Shown here piece by piece: positions 1 to 8,551 of a DNA stretch of 64,000 nt (position 1 is the stretch's first letter; every line of letters starts with the position of its first letter). The notes under the pieces were generated by a model. That model worked only from the letters and a program-made list of their open reading frames with translations, was not told the origin of the DNA and did not search any database. Both the position numbers and the translations under genes were made by a program. Origin of the DNA: Aestuariibacter sp. (GTDB lineage Bacteria; Pseudomonadota; Gammaproteobacteria; Enterobacterales; Alteromonadaceae); NCBI GenBank assembly GCA_017794925.1, contig CP051238.1, positions 1,697,960 through 1,761,959 of the forward strand, given 5' to 3'.

Positions 1-144
1 CCAGTTACTCCTGCGCTAGCGAAAATGGCCGTGGCCAATCAGATGCTTTTTAATAATTCCTTCTGATCTGGCTTAACGATCCTCTCCGATCCCCGAACAC
101 ATCCTGAAACATAATACGGTTGAATATCACTGATTGAGTTGCTA

Positions 145-179
145 TAACCTAATACTATGTATTACATAGTATTGGGTTA
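145..179. promoter_or_regulatory. Long palindromic operator in front of the padR operon
   Basis: An almost perfect inverted repeat lies just upstream of the PadR gene. The left arm TAACCTAATACTATGTA and the right arm (reverse complement TAACCCAATACTATGTA) differ at one position. The core ATGTATTACAT resembles the ATGT/ACAT half-sites known for PadR repressors. It ends 9 bases before the start codon, where a bound repressor would block transcription or initiation. Autoregulation by the adjacent PadR protein is inferred. Confidence 0.75.
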
Positions 180-188
180 TACATATTA

Positions 189-539
189 ATGTCGATGTCA
201 GATACATCACAACAGCATGCCAAATGGGACGCGCAATTGCGCAAAGGAACGTTGGAATTAGCCGTACTCGCTGCGCTGGACGGGCAGCAAAAGTATGGGT
301 TGGAGTTGCTTAATTCTTTCCAGCAGTTCGACACGTTACAAATCACTGAGGGTACCTTGTATCCATTGCTGGACAGACTGAAGCGAGAAGGCATTCTTGC
401 CGCCAGTTGGCTACAGGAAGGTGAGCAACGCCCGCGAAAATACTACTCGCTAACGGACGCAGGTCTGCAAAAACTCGGGTTTTTGAAACAGCGTTGGATA
501 AAAACGGTTGCTGATCTCAATAGCATTCTGTCTGAATAA
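189..539 (+). CDS. PadR-family transcriptional repressor
   Basis: A 116-residue winged-helix protein of the short PadR class. Residues ~18-90 hold the typical PadR pattern: GTLELAVLAAL, then KYGLELL, ITEGTLYPLLDRLKREG (recognition helix and wing) and RKYYSLTDAG. Short PadR proteins are dimeric repressors that often respond to membrane stress or small aromatic ligands; the ligand here is unknown. The start is an ATG 9 bases after a long palindrome that is probably its own operator; a second in-frame ATG lies two codons later. It is the first gene of an operon with a HAAS-domain membrane protein 19 bases downstream, the usual PadR partner. Confidence 0.9.
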   Translation: MSMSDTSQQHAKWDAQLRKGTLELAVLAALDGQQKYGLELLNSFQQFDTLQITEGTLYPLLDRLKREGILAASWLQEGEQRPRKYYSLTDAGLQKLGFLKQRWIKTVADLNSILSE

Positions 540-558
540 TTAAAGAAGGAACAGGCGT

Positions 559-1137
559 ATGTCTGAACGTAAAGTCATCAGAACGTATTTAACAGCGCTA
601 AGCCGCTATTTAGCACCACTGAGCAATGAAGAGGCCAGTGAAGTGGTAAGAGAGATTGAATCTCACATTTTTGATGTTATTGATAGCCAGGAAATGGCAG
701 GGCAGGAAGCCGATGTCACTCAAATCCTGGCACGACTGGGGCCTCCGAGAGAGCTGGCCGAACAGTATGTGAGCCATGTGCGAAGCGGTACCCCACCGCC
801 GGACGGGTTCAGTGCAATTTCAACAGTGCGTAAAGGGCTTTCCAGCACTTTTTACTACAGTCTGACGGTGTTTGGTTTTGGTCTCGGCCTGGCGTTGTTT
901 GCATTGGCTTTTGTGAACCTGTTGGTGCCTAATGGTGTGGCTATCTGGTCCTCTGCCGATGGCAATACGGTGGTTATCGGTTTGATGCAGCATCCCATCA
1001 ATTCAGAACAGCCCGATACGTTACGGGGCTTTTGGATTACGCCTGTGGCGCTGATAGTGGGCTATGTCATTATGCTTACCACGCATAAAGTACTGGGCTT
1101 TATTCGCCAAGCCAAAGCTGAGCCTCGCTATGTTTAA
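559..1137 (+). CDS. HAAS/DUF1700-type membrane protein, PadR partner
   Basis: A 192-residue protein. The first ~75 residues form a HAAS-type helical domain (YLTALSRYLAPLSNEEASEVVREIESHI followed by a GPPRELAEQY helix, split here only for naming), a module that regularly occurs next to PadR regulators. Two hydrophobic segments follow, at about 99-123 and 158-180. A GAAGGA-like ribosome site precedes the ATG. It is translated 19 bases after padR, and its last codons overlap the start of the phosphatase gene. HAAS proteins are thought to tie PadR activity to a membrane signal; that role here is inferred from context. No catalytic motif is visible. Confidence 0.8.
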   Translation: MSERKVIRTYLTALSRYLAPLSNEEASEVVREIESHIFDVIDSQEMAGQEADVTQILARLGPPRELAEQYVSHVRSGTPPPDGFSAISTVRKGLSSTFYYSLTVFGFGLGLALFALAFVNLLVPNGVAIWSSADGNTVVIGLMQHPINSEQPDTLRGFWITPVALIVGYVIMLTTHKVLGFIRQAKAEPRYV

Positions 1138-2299
1138 ATCGGTCGCTCGCGCCGTTGGCCACTTCTTACTCGTGTCAGTTGTGCTGCTGGTTATTGGCCT
1201 GGGTATTGTTGTTTCACAACACGGTTCTGTTAATTTTGGCGATGCCCCACTGGCGTTTAAAGTGGGCGGAGAGGGCCCATTTGTGTTCTTCGAAAACAAT
1301 CAAATGGCAGTGCGGTATATTCGCGGCTCCCGGGACGAAGGCTTTACCGTAGAGTCTGATTATTATGCGGTAGGTGAATCAGTGCCGGCCAACGTGTATT
1401 TTGCCTTGGATGACTCGACCTATTCTTTTGTTCTTAACCCACCGGCTGAGACGCCACCGGCGATATATAACGACAATGAGCCTATTCTGGCTATGTCTGA
1501 TCTGGAAGGAAACTTCCATACATTTCGGGAGTTTCTTCTGGCCCATGGGGTAGTAAACCAACACTTTGACTGGCAATTTGGTCAGGGGCATTTGGTGCTG
1601 GTGGGCGACATGGTGGACCGCGGGCAGTCTGTGACTCAGCTGTTGTGGTTTATCTACAAACTTGAGCAGCAAGCGCTGTTGGCGGGGGGCCGCGTACACT
1701 ACATTCTGGGCAATCACGAAATTAAGAACCTACAGGGCAACATGCAATCTGCTGCAGATAAGTACACGCCTATCGCCGGGTTTCTTGGTAAATCACCCGC
1801 AGAGTTATTTACTGAAAACACATACTGGGGGCGATGGCTAGCGTCAAAAAATACGGTAGAAATGATCAATGGGCATCTGTTTGTACACGGCGGTTTGCAC
1901 CCTGATGTAGTGAAACATCAGTGGGATATCAACGTCATGAATCAGCGAATTCGCGACTATTATCGGCAAATGTATTATTCCGGTTTAGTCGATGAAAAGA
2001 CACAAAGCCTGTTGTCTACCGAAACAGGCCCGGCCTGGTTCAGGGGGTACTTACGCGATGAAGTGACGGATGATGAATTCGAGCGTGTTCTGGCTTTCTA
2101 TAATGCTAGGTCGATGATTGTTGGGCATACCTTGCAATTTAGAGTGAACAGTCAGTTTGTTAATCGCTTGTTCGCCATCGATGTGAAGCACCCGAATGAC
2201 TATCGGGGTAGTTTTCCAGTGAAGTCGTCAGAAGGATTGCTGATAAAAGCTAATCAATTTTACCGCCTAACGGATGACGGCGAAAAACACCCGCTTTAA
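1130..2299 (+). CDS. Membrane-anchored PPP-like metallophosphoesterase
   Basis: A calcineurin-like phosphoesterase of about 389 residues. One N-terminal membrane segment (residues ~10-30) probably anchors it with the catalytic domain outside the cytoplasm. Metal-site motifs run in PPP order: SDLEGN (123-128, in place of the usual GDxHG), GDMVDRG (159-165), GNHE (194-197), HGGLHP (from H253) and a GHT near 333. GDxVDRG plus GNHE points to bacterial PPP-type or Shewanella-like protein phosphatases rather than generic nucleotidases. The ATG at 1130 is preferred because it overlaps the HAAS stop by only 8 bases; a longer in-frame version begins at 1064. The substrate is unknown. Co-transcription with PadR and HAAS suggests a membrane stress function. 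Confidence 0.75.
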   Translation: MFKSVARAVGHFLLVSVVLLVIGLGIVVSQHGSVNFGDAPLAFKVGGEGPFVFFENNQMAVRYIRGSRDEGFTVESDYYAVGESVPANVYFALDDSTYSFVLNPPAETPPAIYNDNEPILAMSDLEGNFHTFREFLLAHGVVNQHFDWQFGQGHLVLVGDMVDRGQSVTQLLWFIYKLEQQALLAGGRVHYILGNHEIKNLQGNMQSAADKYTPIAGFLGKSPAELFTENTYWGRWLASKNTVEMINGHLFVHGGLHPDVVKHQWDINVMNQRIRDYYRQMYYSGLVDEKTQSLLSTETGPAWFRGYLRDEVTDDEFERVLAFYNARSMIVGHTLQFRVNSQFVNRLFAIDVKHPNDYRGSFPVKSSEGLLIKANQFYRLTDDGEKHPL

Positions 2300-2313
2300 G
2301 GGGATCTCGGATG

Positions 2314-2341
2314 GCCTCTGAAGCTAAGTTGCTTCAGAGGC
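2314..2341 (+). terminator. Terminator of the padR-HAAS-phosphatase operon
   Basis: A perfect 11-bp stem (GCCTCTGAAGC with GCTTCAGAGGC) and a 6-base loop, followed by TATTT, 14 bases after the phosphatase stop. It lies between convergent genes. Confidence 0.75.
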
Positions 2342-2360
2342 TATTTATGAGTGCTTGTTA

Positions 2361-3107
2361 CTATTTTCCGGTAACCAGTGTACGCTGGAAGAACTGTACG
2401 GCTTGCTGGTACATCTGCAACGCCAGTGCGCCATCATAGCGTTCACCCTCATCACGCATAAACGCGTGCACGGCGTTGACTTCCTGCCAGTGATAATTCA
2501 GATCCGTTGCCATACACTGCTGATAGATCTTCAAGCGTCCTTCAGCCGGCACATGGGGATCCTGTTTACCCCACACAAAAAACACTTCTCCCTGAATTTC
2601 GGCCATTCTGGCAAGACTCTGGTCCTCTTGACTGGCGGGTAGAGTGTCGCTGTGAATGTCTGTTGCATATAAGCAATACGCCCCTGATACGGCTGGATTC
2701 AGTGCTGCCCGGTATGCCAGATGACCACCTAAACAGACGCCCATGGCACCTACTGCGCCGGTGCAAAAATCTGCACTCTGGCAATACTCCACAATTGAAG
2801 TCAGGTCGGAGTCATAACTGGTCAGTGGCTTTTGCCTCTTGTCGTTATTGCCTTTGTCTTTACCTTCGTCATCGTAGCCCAGCACAGTGCCAATGGCGTT
2901 TAGTTCGTGGAACACTTCAGGCACGATCACTACAAATCCATGGCAGGCCATCATGGCTGCCGAACGCGCAATAGGCGCGGTGTGCTGAAAGATCTCTGAG
3001 TAAAATACGATGGTTGCGTATTGGCCTTCAGTAGCGGGACGGTAAACATAGCAACGCATTGTGCCGGTTGCGGTGCTCAAATCCTCTGTGTGCTGAATGA
3101 TTTGCAT
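2361..3107 (-). CDS. Dienelactone hydrolase family protein
   Basis: A 248-residue cytoplasmic alpha/beta hydrolase. The dienelactone hydrolase triad is readable: nucleophile Cys125 in GVCLGGH, Asp183 in WGKQDPHVP and His214 in AVHAFMRD, with Glu38 (YSEIF) at the place of the glutamate that activates the cysteine. Known members open dienelactones in chlorocatechol breakdown, but most chromosomal paralogs have unknown ester or lactone substrates. It is a single gene with its own leader, separated from the upstream minus-strand amidohydrolase by a strong terminator. No aromatic-degradation genes are nearby, so a general hydrolase role is more likely. Confidence 0.85.
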   Translation of the reverse strand: MQIIQHTEDLSTATGTMRCYVYRPATEGQYATIVFYSEIFQHTAPIARSAAMMACHGFVVIVPEVFHELNAIGTVLGYDDEGKDKGNNDKRQKPLTSYDSDLTSIVEYCQSADFCTGAVGAMGVCLGGHLAYRAALNPAVSGAYCLYATDIHSDTLPASQEDQSLARMAEIQGEVFFVWGKQDPHVPAEGRLKIYQQCMATDLNYHWQEVNAVHAFMRDEGERYDGALALQMYQQAVQFFQRTLVTGK

Positions 3108-3182
3108 GTTGAATTTATCTATTGGGCTTAAGAAATTTGCCTAAGATTATTCGCTGAATTAATGGAAAATACCAGGCATTAA

Positions 3183-3211
3183 AAAGCCCGCCGAGTTAAC
3201 AGGCGGGCTTT
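3183..3211 (-). terminator. Terminator of the amidohydrolase gene
   Basis: A 10-bp stem (AAAGCCCGCC with GGCGGGCTTT) and a 9-base loop. Read on the minus strand it lies 14 bases after the amidohydrolase stop and ends in a T-run. Confidence 0.85.
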
Positions 3212-3225
3212 GGGGCTATCCGGAC

Positions 3226-6200
3226 TTAGTGGGTCCAGTGTAAGTGATGGGCTTTTTCTTCCATTTCCGTTGCTGTTTGTTCAGGCATAAATGCCTGGTT
3301 GTCTGCTTCGAAGAAGAATGGTTCACGGGTTTTCTTGCTGCCCATTTCGTTCATGGTAGCGACGTCGAATACCCTGCCGTTGATCACGGTGTAAGTAAGA
3401 TACTCACTGCGGCGGATATCGTTCAGTACGTTACCGTCGGTGATCATTAAATCAGCCAGTTTGCCTGGTTCGATACTACCGAGGTCTTTACCCATACCCA
3501 GGTGTGTGGCACCGTCGATAGTGGCACCGCGCAGCGCTTCCCAAGGGGTGAAACCACCCTGAACCATGCTCCACATTTCCCAGTGAGCAGCCAGACCTTC
3601 ACGCTGTCCGTGAGCGCCAATGTTAACCCGCACACCCTTATCGCGCAGGGTTTTGGCATAAGCGGCTACGTTTACGTGATTGTATTGGTCATCCGGTGCG
3701 GTTGGACGGCGAATAGCACGGCGGTCCAGCATCGTTGCAGGGGTATAACGCAGTAAGCGTTCGTTCTTCCAGACTTCGGTGCGATCATACCAGTACTCTT
3801 CACCCATCAGGCCACCATACGACACCACAAATGTTGGCGTATAACCAAACTGCGTGGTTGACCATAACTGCGTTAAATCGCTATAACCGTGGGCTACTGG
3901 CAAGCTGTGCTCAAGGCCAGTGTGACCATCAACGAGCATAGTCAGATTCTGGTGGAACTTACCACCACCTTCAGGCACAACCATCATATCCTGCTGCTTC
4001 GCTGCCCATAATACTTGTTGACGTTGATCGCGGCGAGGCTGGTTGTAGCTTTTCACCGAGATAGCGCCAGTGTCTTTCAGGCGTTGAACGTGGAAGAAGG
4101 CGTCATCGTAATTGTTGATAATGGCTTTGTAACCCAGTCCTTCTGCTCCGTACAAAATGGTACCAGTAGAGTAAATGCGAGGCGCAACAATGTTACCTGT
4201 GCGCTGCAGTTCCGCGGCAGCAAATATTTCGGTAGTGTCGTTAGACGGATCGTGAATGGTGGTAACACCAAAGGACAGATTGCTGTACTGGGTCCAGTTT
4301 TGTCGTGGAATAATTTCGCTACGACCCTGGGCACCGTGAGCATGCGCATCAACCAGGCCTGGTAAGATAGTTTTGCCTGACGTATCAATACGCATTGCGT
4401 CACTGGGGATGTCGATGTCACCGCGTTTTCCGACTGCTGCAATACGGTTGTCTAAAATCAGTACCACACCGTCTTCGATGACTTCCTGTTCATTGTTGGC
4501 ATCGCGCATAGTAACCACCGTGCCGCCAATCAGTGCTTTGTAACCACTGGGCTTGTCGGCAGTGGCTTTAAAGCTTAGGTCTATACCGTCAGAAACTGGC
4601 TCAGGAAGGGCGTCCTCGCTGATATTGCCGGTAAAGGTAAACGCATCACTGAGTTCGCGCTCAAAGTAATAAGGCCCGTGGAACCAGCCCAATGACTTAC
4701 TGTCAGGTTGCCACGTAAGATATTCACCGGCCCGATCAGACAGCTGGGTAACCGGCATGGACTTCATGTTAGGTCCAATCGTGACTTTTTTGCCATTGTC
4801 GACGAAAGGCGTGACATATGTATTGAACTGATACACAAACGCGACGTAGTTACGGTCTGGCGATAACCGGTACTCCGCGACTTTGTCAGCACCGTACAGG
4901 TGAACGCGATGGTCGTTACCCTGCAGGTTTACGCTGGAAAGCTGGGTTTCTGAATAGGGCGTTCCTGACACACGTTCGGTATAGAACAGCCTGTCGGTGT
5001 TACCTGCAAAGTGAGGCTGAACACCGCTATCGCTCACTTTTACCGGCTTCTTGTCATCCAGATTCATTACGTACAAGCCTGGGTCAACGGAATACTTGGG
5101 AGCCAGTAGATAGCCGCCGGTAAACTTGCGGTAGGTGACCCAGTCGCCATCCGGTGAGAACGAGGGTTCAACATAGTGACCAGGCATTGGTGTAATCACT
5201 TTGCCTTTGCCGCCTCGCGCAGAGACAATGCGCACACTGCCTAGTTCCTGATCGTTCCAGGTGGTGTAAATAATGTATTTACCGTCATCGGAATAGCGCG
5301 GGTAAAACTCATCGTGATCGTCCTGACGAGTCAGACGCTTCATTTTGCCCGACTTTACATCCTTAACATAAAGCTTGCCCAGGGCCTGGAATAAAATAGA
5401 TTTGCCGTTGGGGGATTTTTGCGACCAGCGGATCATTTTTACGTCGAATTCGTCAGGTGCGACATCAACATCAAAGTGCAGGGCGTCGGCTACCTGTTTG
5501 GTAGTGCTAACACTGACCGGGATTTGAGTGGTTTCACGGGTCTTCACATTCAGTTTATTAAACTTACCACCGGTCCAGTACACAATAGACTTGCTGTCTG
5601 GCGTCCAGTCAAAATAGGCGTAATATCCCTCTGAGCCAAAACCTTCCTGCATATCACGTTCAAGCTCACGGCTGAGTAGGGTTTCTACGCCGGTCTCTAC
5701 GTCCTTGATAAATAGGGCGGTGTCGTATTTTACGCGTCGAAGGAATGCAATGTATTTACCGTCCGGTGAAGGGGTTGGAACTACGGCTCCACCTGTTCCG
5801 CTGATATAGCGGCTTTCCTCGCCAGTGCTACGATCGAAACGGGTAATGGCGAAAATGCCCTCAAGGGGGTCGCGGTTGTATTCAAAGCGGGCACCCGGTA
5901 CGGTGTTTTGCGTGTAGTAAATATATTTTCCGTCATGTGAAAATACCGGATCAGCAATGTTTTGCTGATCGCGCTTGCCATTTACACGTTCTTTAATCGG
6001 GAGTCCGGCGCCACCAGCCTGGTGGTAAATCCAAATCTCACCGGCGGGGATGCTTCGTGAAGACATGATTCCCTTGGTCACTACAATGTACTGGCCGTCG
6101 GGGCTCCATTTGGGTGAATGAATAATATTGTTCTTTTCTGTGGTAACTTGTCTGAGTTCGGTACCGTCAGCGTTCATCACCCACACATTGGCCACACCAT

Positions 6201-6591
6201 CACGGTCTGAAATAAAGGCCACTTTACTGCCATCCGGCGAAATGGCTGGCTGAATATTCCAGGCGAAGTCTTCAGTAAGGGCCGTCGCTTTGCCACCGTC
6301 GATGTCAGCGCGATAGATATCGCCTAACATATCAAACAGGAAGTACTTTCCATTCGGCGCAATATCCAGACTTGACCAGGTGGTTTCTTCGGTTTCAATA
6401 GCGACGTCGGTAAGTGGGAAAGGGGGATTTGTTACGTCCCAACTGGATACGTCGTAGCCTGTTGTTTCGCCTGCTTCTGTATCGGTGTCCTGAGCAAACA
6501 GCAGTGGGCTGTTTAACGCGAGGATACTCAGTAGTGACAAGGCAATTTTGCGAGGGCGGTGCCCTTTGTTGTTCTGTCGAGCGTTATTCAT
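3226..6591 (-). CDS. Secreted TolB-type beta-propeller amidohydrolase
   Basis: A very large exported protein (1121 residues). The N-terminus is a signal peptide (KIALSLLSILALNSPLLFAQ). Residues ~50-690 form repeated WD40/TolB-like PD40 blades with the recurring pattern SPDGKxIxF (for example IAPNGKYFLFD, ISPDGSKVAFIS, YSDDGKYIIYT). Residues ~690-1090 form an amidohydrolase domain with the metal motif VDAHAHG near 748 and a C-terminal ALRGATIDGATHLGMGKDLGSI-type segment. The fusion is a known architecture in marine Alteromonadales and Bacteroidetes, annotated as amidohydrolase or PD40-domain protein; the substrate (peptide, cyclic amide or similar) is unknown. The gene is monocistronic, with a 211-base upstream gap and a terminator after it. 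Confidence 0.9.
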   Translation of the reverse strand: MNNARQNNKGHRPRKIALSLLSILALNSPLLFAQDTDTEAGETTGYDVSSWDVTNPPFPLTDVAIETEETTWSSLDIAPNGKYFLFDMLGDIYRADIDGGKATALTEDFAWNIQPAISPDGSKVAFISDRDGVANVWVMNADGTELRQVTTEKNNIIHSPKWSPDGQYIVVTKGIMSSRSIPAGEIWIYHQAGGAGLPIKERVNGKRDQQNIADPVFSHDGKYIYYTQNTVPGARFEYNRDPLEGIFAITRFDRSTGEESRYISGTGGAVVPTPSPDGKYIAFLRRVKYDTALFIKDVETGVETLLSRELERDMQEGFGSEGYYAYFDWTPDSKSIVYWTGGKFNKLNVKTRETTQIPVSVSTTKQVADALHFDVDVAPDEFDVKMIRWSQKSPNGKSILFQALGKLYVKDVKSGKMKRLTRQDDHDEFYPRYSDDGKYIIYTTWNDQELGSVRIVSARGGKGKVITPMPGHYVEPSFSPDGDWVTYRKFTGGYLLAPKYSVDPGLYVMNLDDKKPVKVSDSGVQPHFAGNTDRLFYTERVSGTPYSETQLSSVNLQGNDHRVHLYGADKVAEYRLSPDRNYVAFVYQFNTYVTPFVDNGKKVTIGPNMKSMPVTQLSDRAGEYLTWQPDSKSLGWFHGPYYFERELSDAFTFTGNISEDALPEPVSDGIDLSFKATADKPSGYKALIGGTVVTMRDANNEQEVIEDGVVLILDNRIAAVGKRGDIDIPSDAMRIDTSGKTILPGLVDAHAHGAQGRSEIIPRQNWTQYSNLSFGVTTIHDPSNDTTEIFAAAELQRTGNIVAPRIYSTGTILYGAEGLGYKAIINNYDDAFFHVQRLKDTGAISVKSYNQPRRDQRQQVLWAAKQQDMMVVPEGGGKFHQNLTMLVDGHTGLEHSLPVAHGYSDLTQLWSTTQFGYTPTFVVSYGGLMGEEYWYDRTEVWKNERLLRYTPATMLDRRAIRRPTAPDDQYNHVNVAAYAKTLRDKGVRVNIGAHGQREGLAAHWEMWSMVQGGFTPWEALRGATIDGATHLGMGKDLGSIEPGKLADLMITDGNVLNDIRRSEYLTYTVINGRVFDVATMNEMGSKKTREPFFFEADNQAFMPEQTATEMEEKAHHLHWTH

Positions 6592-6802
6592 TGTTGTTCT
6601 CTGTTGATGTCATTGTTCAGCCGGTTGCATTTACCGCTCAGCATGCCCCTTTATTGGGGGGACTGGCACGAAAATATTTACCTGACCACTTTTTAGCAAC
6701 AGCAGTCAGTATAGAGTATGCCTATGAGGATGTGGTGAATTTCATCGGAGTTTTTTGGCAACTTGTGCGAACAGATACTACGCGTTCATATAAAGGAGAG
6801 AG

Positions 6803-8332
6803 CTACTCGGGATCGGGGAATCGCTCTCGAATTGCAGCAAATTCATCGAAGTGTTCAAGTAAAATATCGACCAGAGTCGGATCGAATTGTTTGGCGCGCT
6901 GTTTCACAAAATAGGCTTTAATTTCTTCCTCAGACCACGGAGCCTTATAGCAACGTTTGCTGCCTAACGCGTCGAACACATCGGCAATGGCGGATACCCG
7001 GCCTGCCATTGATATTTGCTCACCGGCCAGTCCATTTGGATAACCACTTCCGTTCCATTGCTCGTGATGTTCATGCGCGATTCGAGCCCCCACCTGCAGA
7101 ATGGGATTGGTACTTTTTCTAAGCATGTCATATCCAACCTTGGCGTGGGAGCGCATAATCACTGATTCTTCCTCAGTATGTTTACCGGGTTTGTTAAGAA
7201 TACTGTCGGGAATAGCGACCTTACCTACATCATGCAGAGGTGAGGCCAGTTTAATCATTTCGGCCTCTGAGTCGTTAAGTCCGGCATAAACGGCTAATAA
7301 GTGACTGATGTGGGCGACTCGCCTGACATGCGAACCCGTTTCCTTTGACCGAACTTCAACGGCCTCACCAATAATGTAAGATAATTCTTTCTGTGACTCC
7401 CTTATGACTTCCCGAAGTTTTATATTTTCGTGGGAAACGGCAATATTGTGGGCGAAAAAGCTTAGCAGGTGATGTTGAACTGTTTCCAATTCATGATCTC
7501 GCGCGACGTACAATACGCTTTCCATCCCTCGTCGGGTGGTGAAGTAACTCACGAAATAATCATTACCTCTTACACTTTGTTTCTGTCGTAAGGCGCTTTC
7601 AATTCTACGTTGAATGTCGCCGGGCATGCCCGATGTGGATTTATTCTGTAAATTAGTAGCCAGCACATTGTACTGATTACCGGATTTCGCATCCCGCGTT
7701 ATTGCGCAACAGATGATGTCACTGGATTCAATACCGAGGATGAGGGAAATTTGGTTTAAAATGGTGGATGCAAACTGAGGGAGCGTGTCGCATTCTATAA
7801 ACTGCGTTGTGGCATGGATAATTTTTTCCAGGCCTAGCCGGTGCCGTTCAATTAACCGAAGGTCGCGATACGCCCGCAAAGCCGCATACATCGCAGTTTT
7901 TAAACGCAGTGCGGTTAATTCGGTTTTGTTTTTGTAATCGTTAATATCGTAATCGCGAATAACGCGCTCTTCCGGCGCTTCACCCGGTTGGCCTGTTCGT
8001 AGAATGATTCTTAACACCTGGTTATCGAGGGTTTCACGAATCCATTGCACTAAATCCAGACCGGCATGAGAAGACTCCATAACAACGTCGACCAAGGCGA
8101 CCGCGAACTCACAAGCGGATTCTTGCTCAAGTATCTCCCTGGCTTCTTTGGCGCTGCTAGCGGTATGGAACTCAATGCGTCTTCCCTCAAACTCAAAACC
8201 GCTGAGCACCATTTTTGTCACGGCATGAATTTCAGGTTCATCATCAACAATTAATACTTTCCATGCAGCTAAGCATTCTACAGGCTCATCTGTTTCGTCA
8301 TCACTGGCAAACAGTAAGTCATCACCCAGCAT
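6803..8332 (-). CDS. Response regulator with DUF3369 and HD-GYP domain
   Basis: A 509-residue cytoplasmic regulator. Residues ~24-150 are a receiver (acidic pair in LIVDDEP, phospho-acceptor Asp82 in LVDVVME). The DYDINDYKNKTEL signature marks the DUF3369/GAF-like middle domain that usually accompanies such receivers. The C-terminus is an intact HD-GYP phosphodiesterase with the HD pair in PLHDVGKVAIPD, then HHEQWNGSGYPNGL and AGRVSAIADVFDALGSKR. It should hydrolyse cyclic-di-GMP when phosphorylated. No cognate kinase is adjacent, so it is an orphan. It is transcribed alone; the gap to the next minus-strand gene is 211 bases. In this window it is the catalytically complete counterpart of the degenerate HD-GYP protein ending at 10899. 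Confidence 0.92.
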   Translation of the reverse strand: MLGDDLLFASDDETDEPVECLAAWKVLIVDDEPEIHAVTKMVLSGFEFEGRRIEFHTASSAKEAREILEQESACEFAVALVDVVMESSHAGLDLVQWIRETLDNQVLRIILRTGQPGEAPEERVIRDYDINDYKNKTELTALRLKTAMYAALRAYRDLRLIERHRLGLEKIIHATTQFIECDTLPQFASTILNQISLILGIESSDIICCAITRDAKSGNQYNVLATNLQNKSTSGMPGDIQRRIESALRQKQSVRGNDYFVSYFTTRRGMESVLYVARDHELETVQHHLLSFFAHNIAVSHENIKLREVIRESQKELSYIIGEAVEVRSKETGSHVRRVAHISHLLAVYAGLNDSEAEMIKLASPLHDVGKVAIPDSILNKPGKHTEEESVIMRSHAKVGYDMLRKSTNPILQVGARIAHEHHEQWNGSGYPNGLAGEQISMAGRVSAIADVFDALGSKRCYKAPWSEEEIKAYFVKQRAKQFDPTLVDILLEHFDEFAAIRERFPDPE

Positions 8333-8480
8333 ACATATACTACCTTCCTCATATTCTCATCTACTAATATAGTACGAGAGTTAGAAATGTGCCGGTTTAT
8401 GGGAAGAACAATTTCATAGACTTTAGAATAAGTGCAGAACCACGTTGTGGTACGTGGAAAAACGGAGCTTTACAGACAAA

Positions 8481-8507
8481 AACGCCCGGTACAATGTACC
8501 GGGCGTT
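8481..8507 (-). terminator. Terminator of the PEP-CTERM gene
   Basis: A perfect 13-bp inverted repeat (AACGCCCGGTACA with TGTACCGGGCGTT) around a single central base. On the minus strand it follows the PEP-CTERM stop by 44 bases and runs into TTTTTGT. The outer arms form the stem; the loop must open by a few pairs. Confidence 0.8.
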
Positions 8508-8551
8508 CTCAGGGGGATATCACGTTAATGTCTGAACGACATTATCGTCAC

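Noticed and set aside
1..144. Possible start of a minus-strand gene at the window edge
   Set aside because: A short frame reading LATAIFASAGVT runs off the left edge, but it is preceded by a stop and has no ATG/GTG start with a suitable ribosome site. Too little sequence to support a gene.
2355..2974. Two plus-strand frames opposite the dienelactone hydrolase
   Set aside because: They lie wholly antisense to a gene with an intact catalytic triad and have low-complexity, unconvincing translations.
6414..6914. Plus-strand frame of 166 codons
   Set aside because: It overlaps the start of the amidohydrolase and the end of the HD-GYP gene on the other strand, and its translation has no family features.
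8481..8507. Operator palindrome for the HD-GYP gene
   Set aside because: The perfect repeat follows the PEP-CTERM stop and leads into a T-run on the minus strand, which fits a terminator better.
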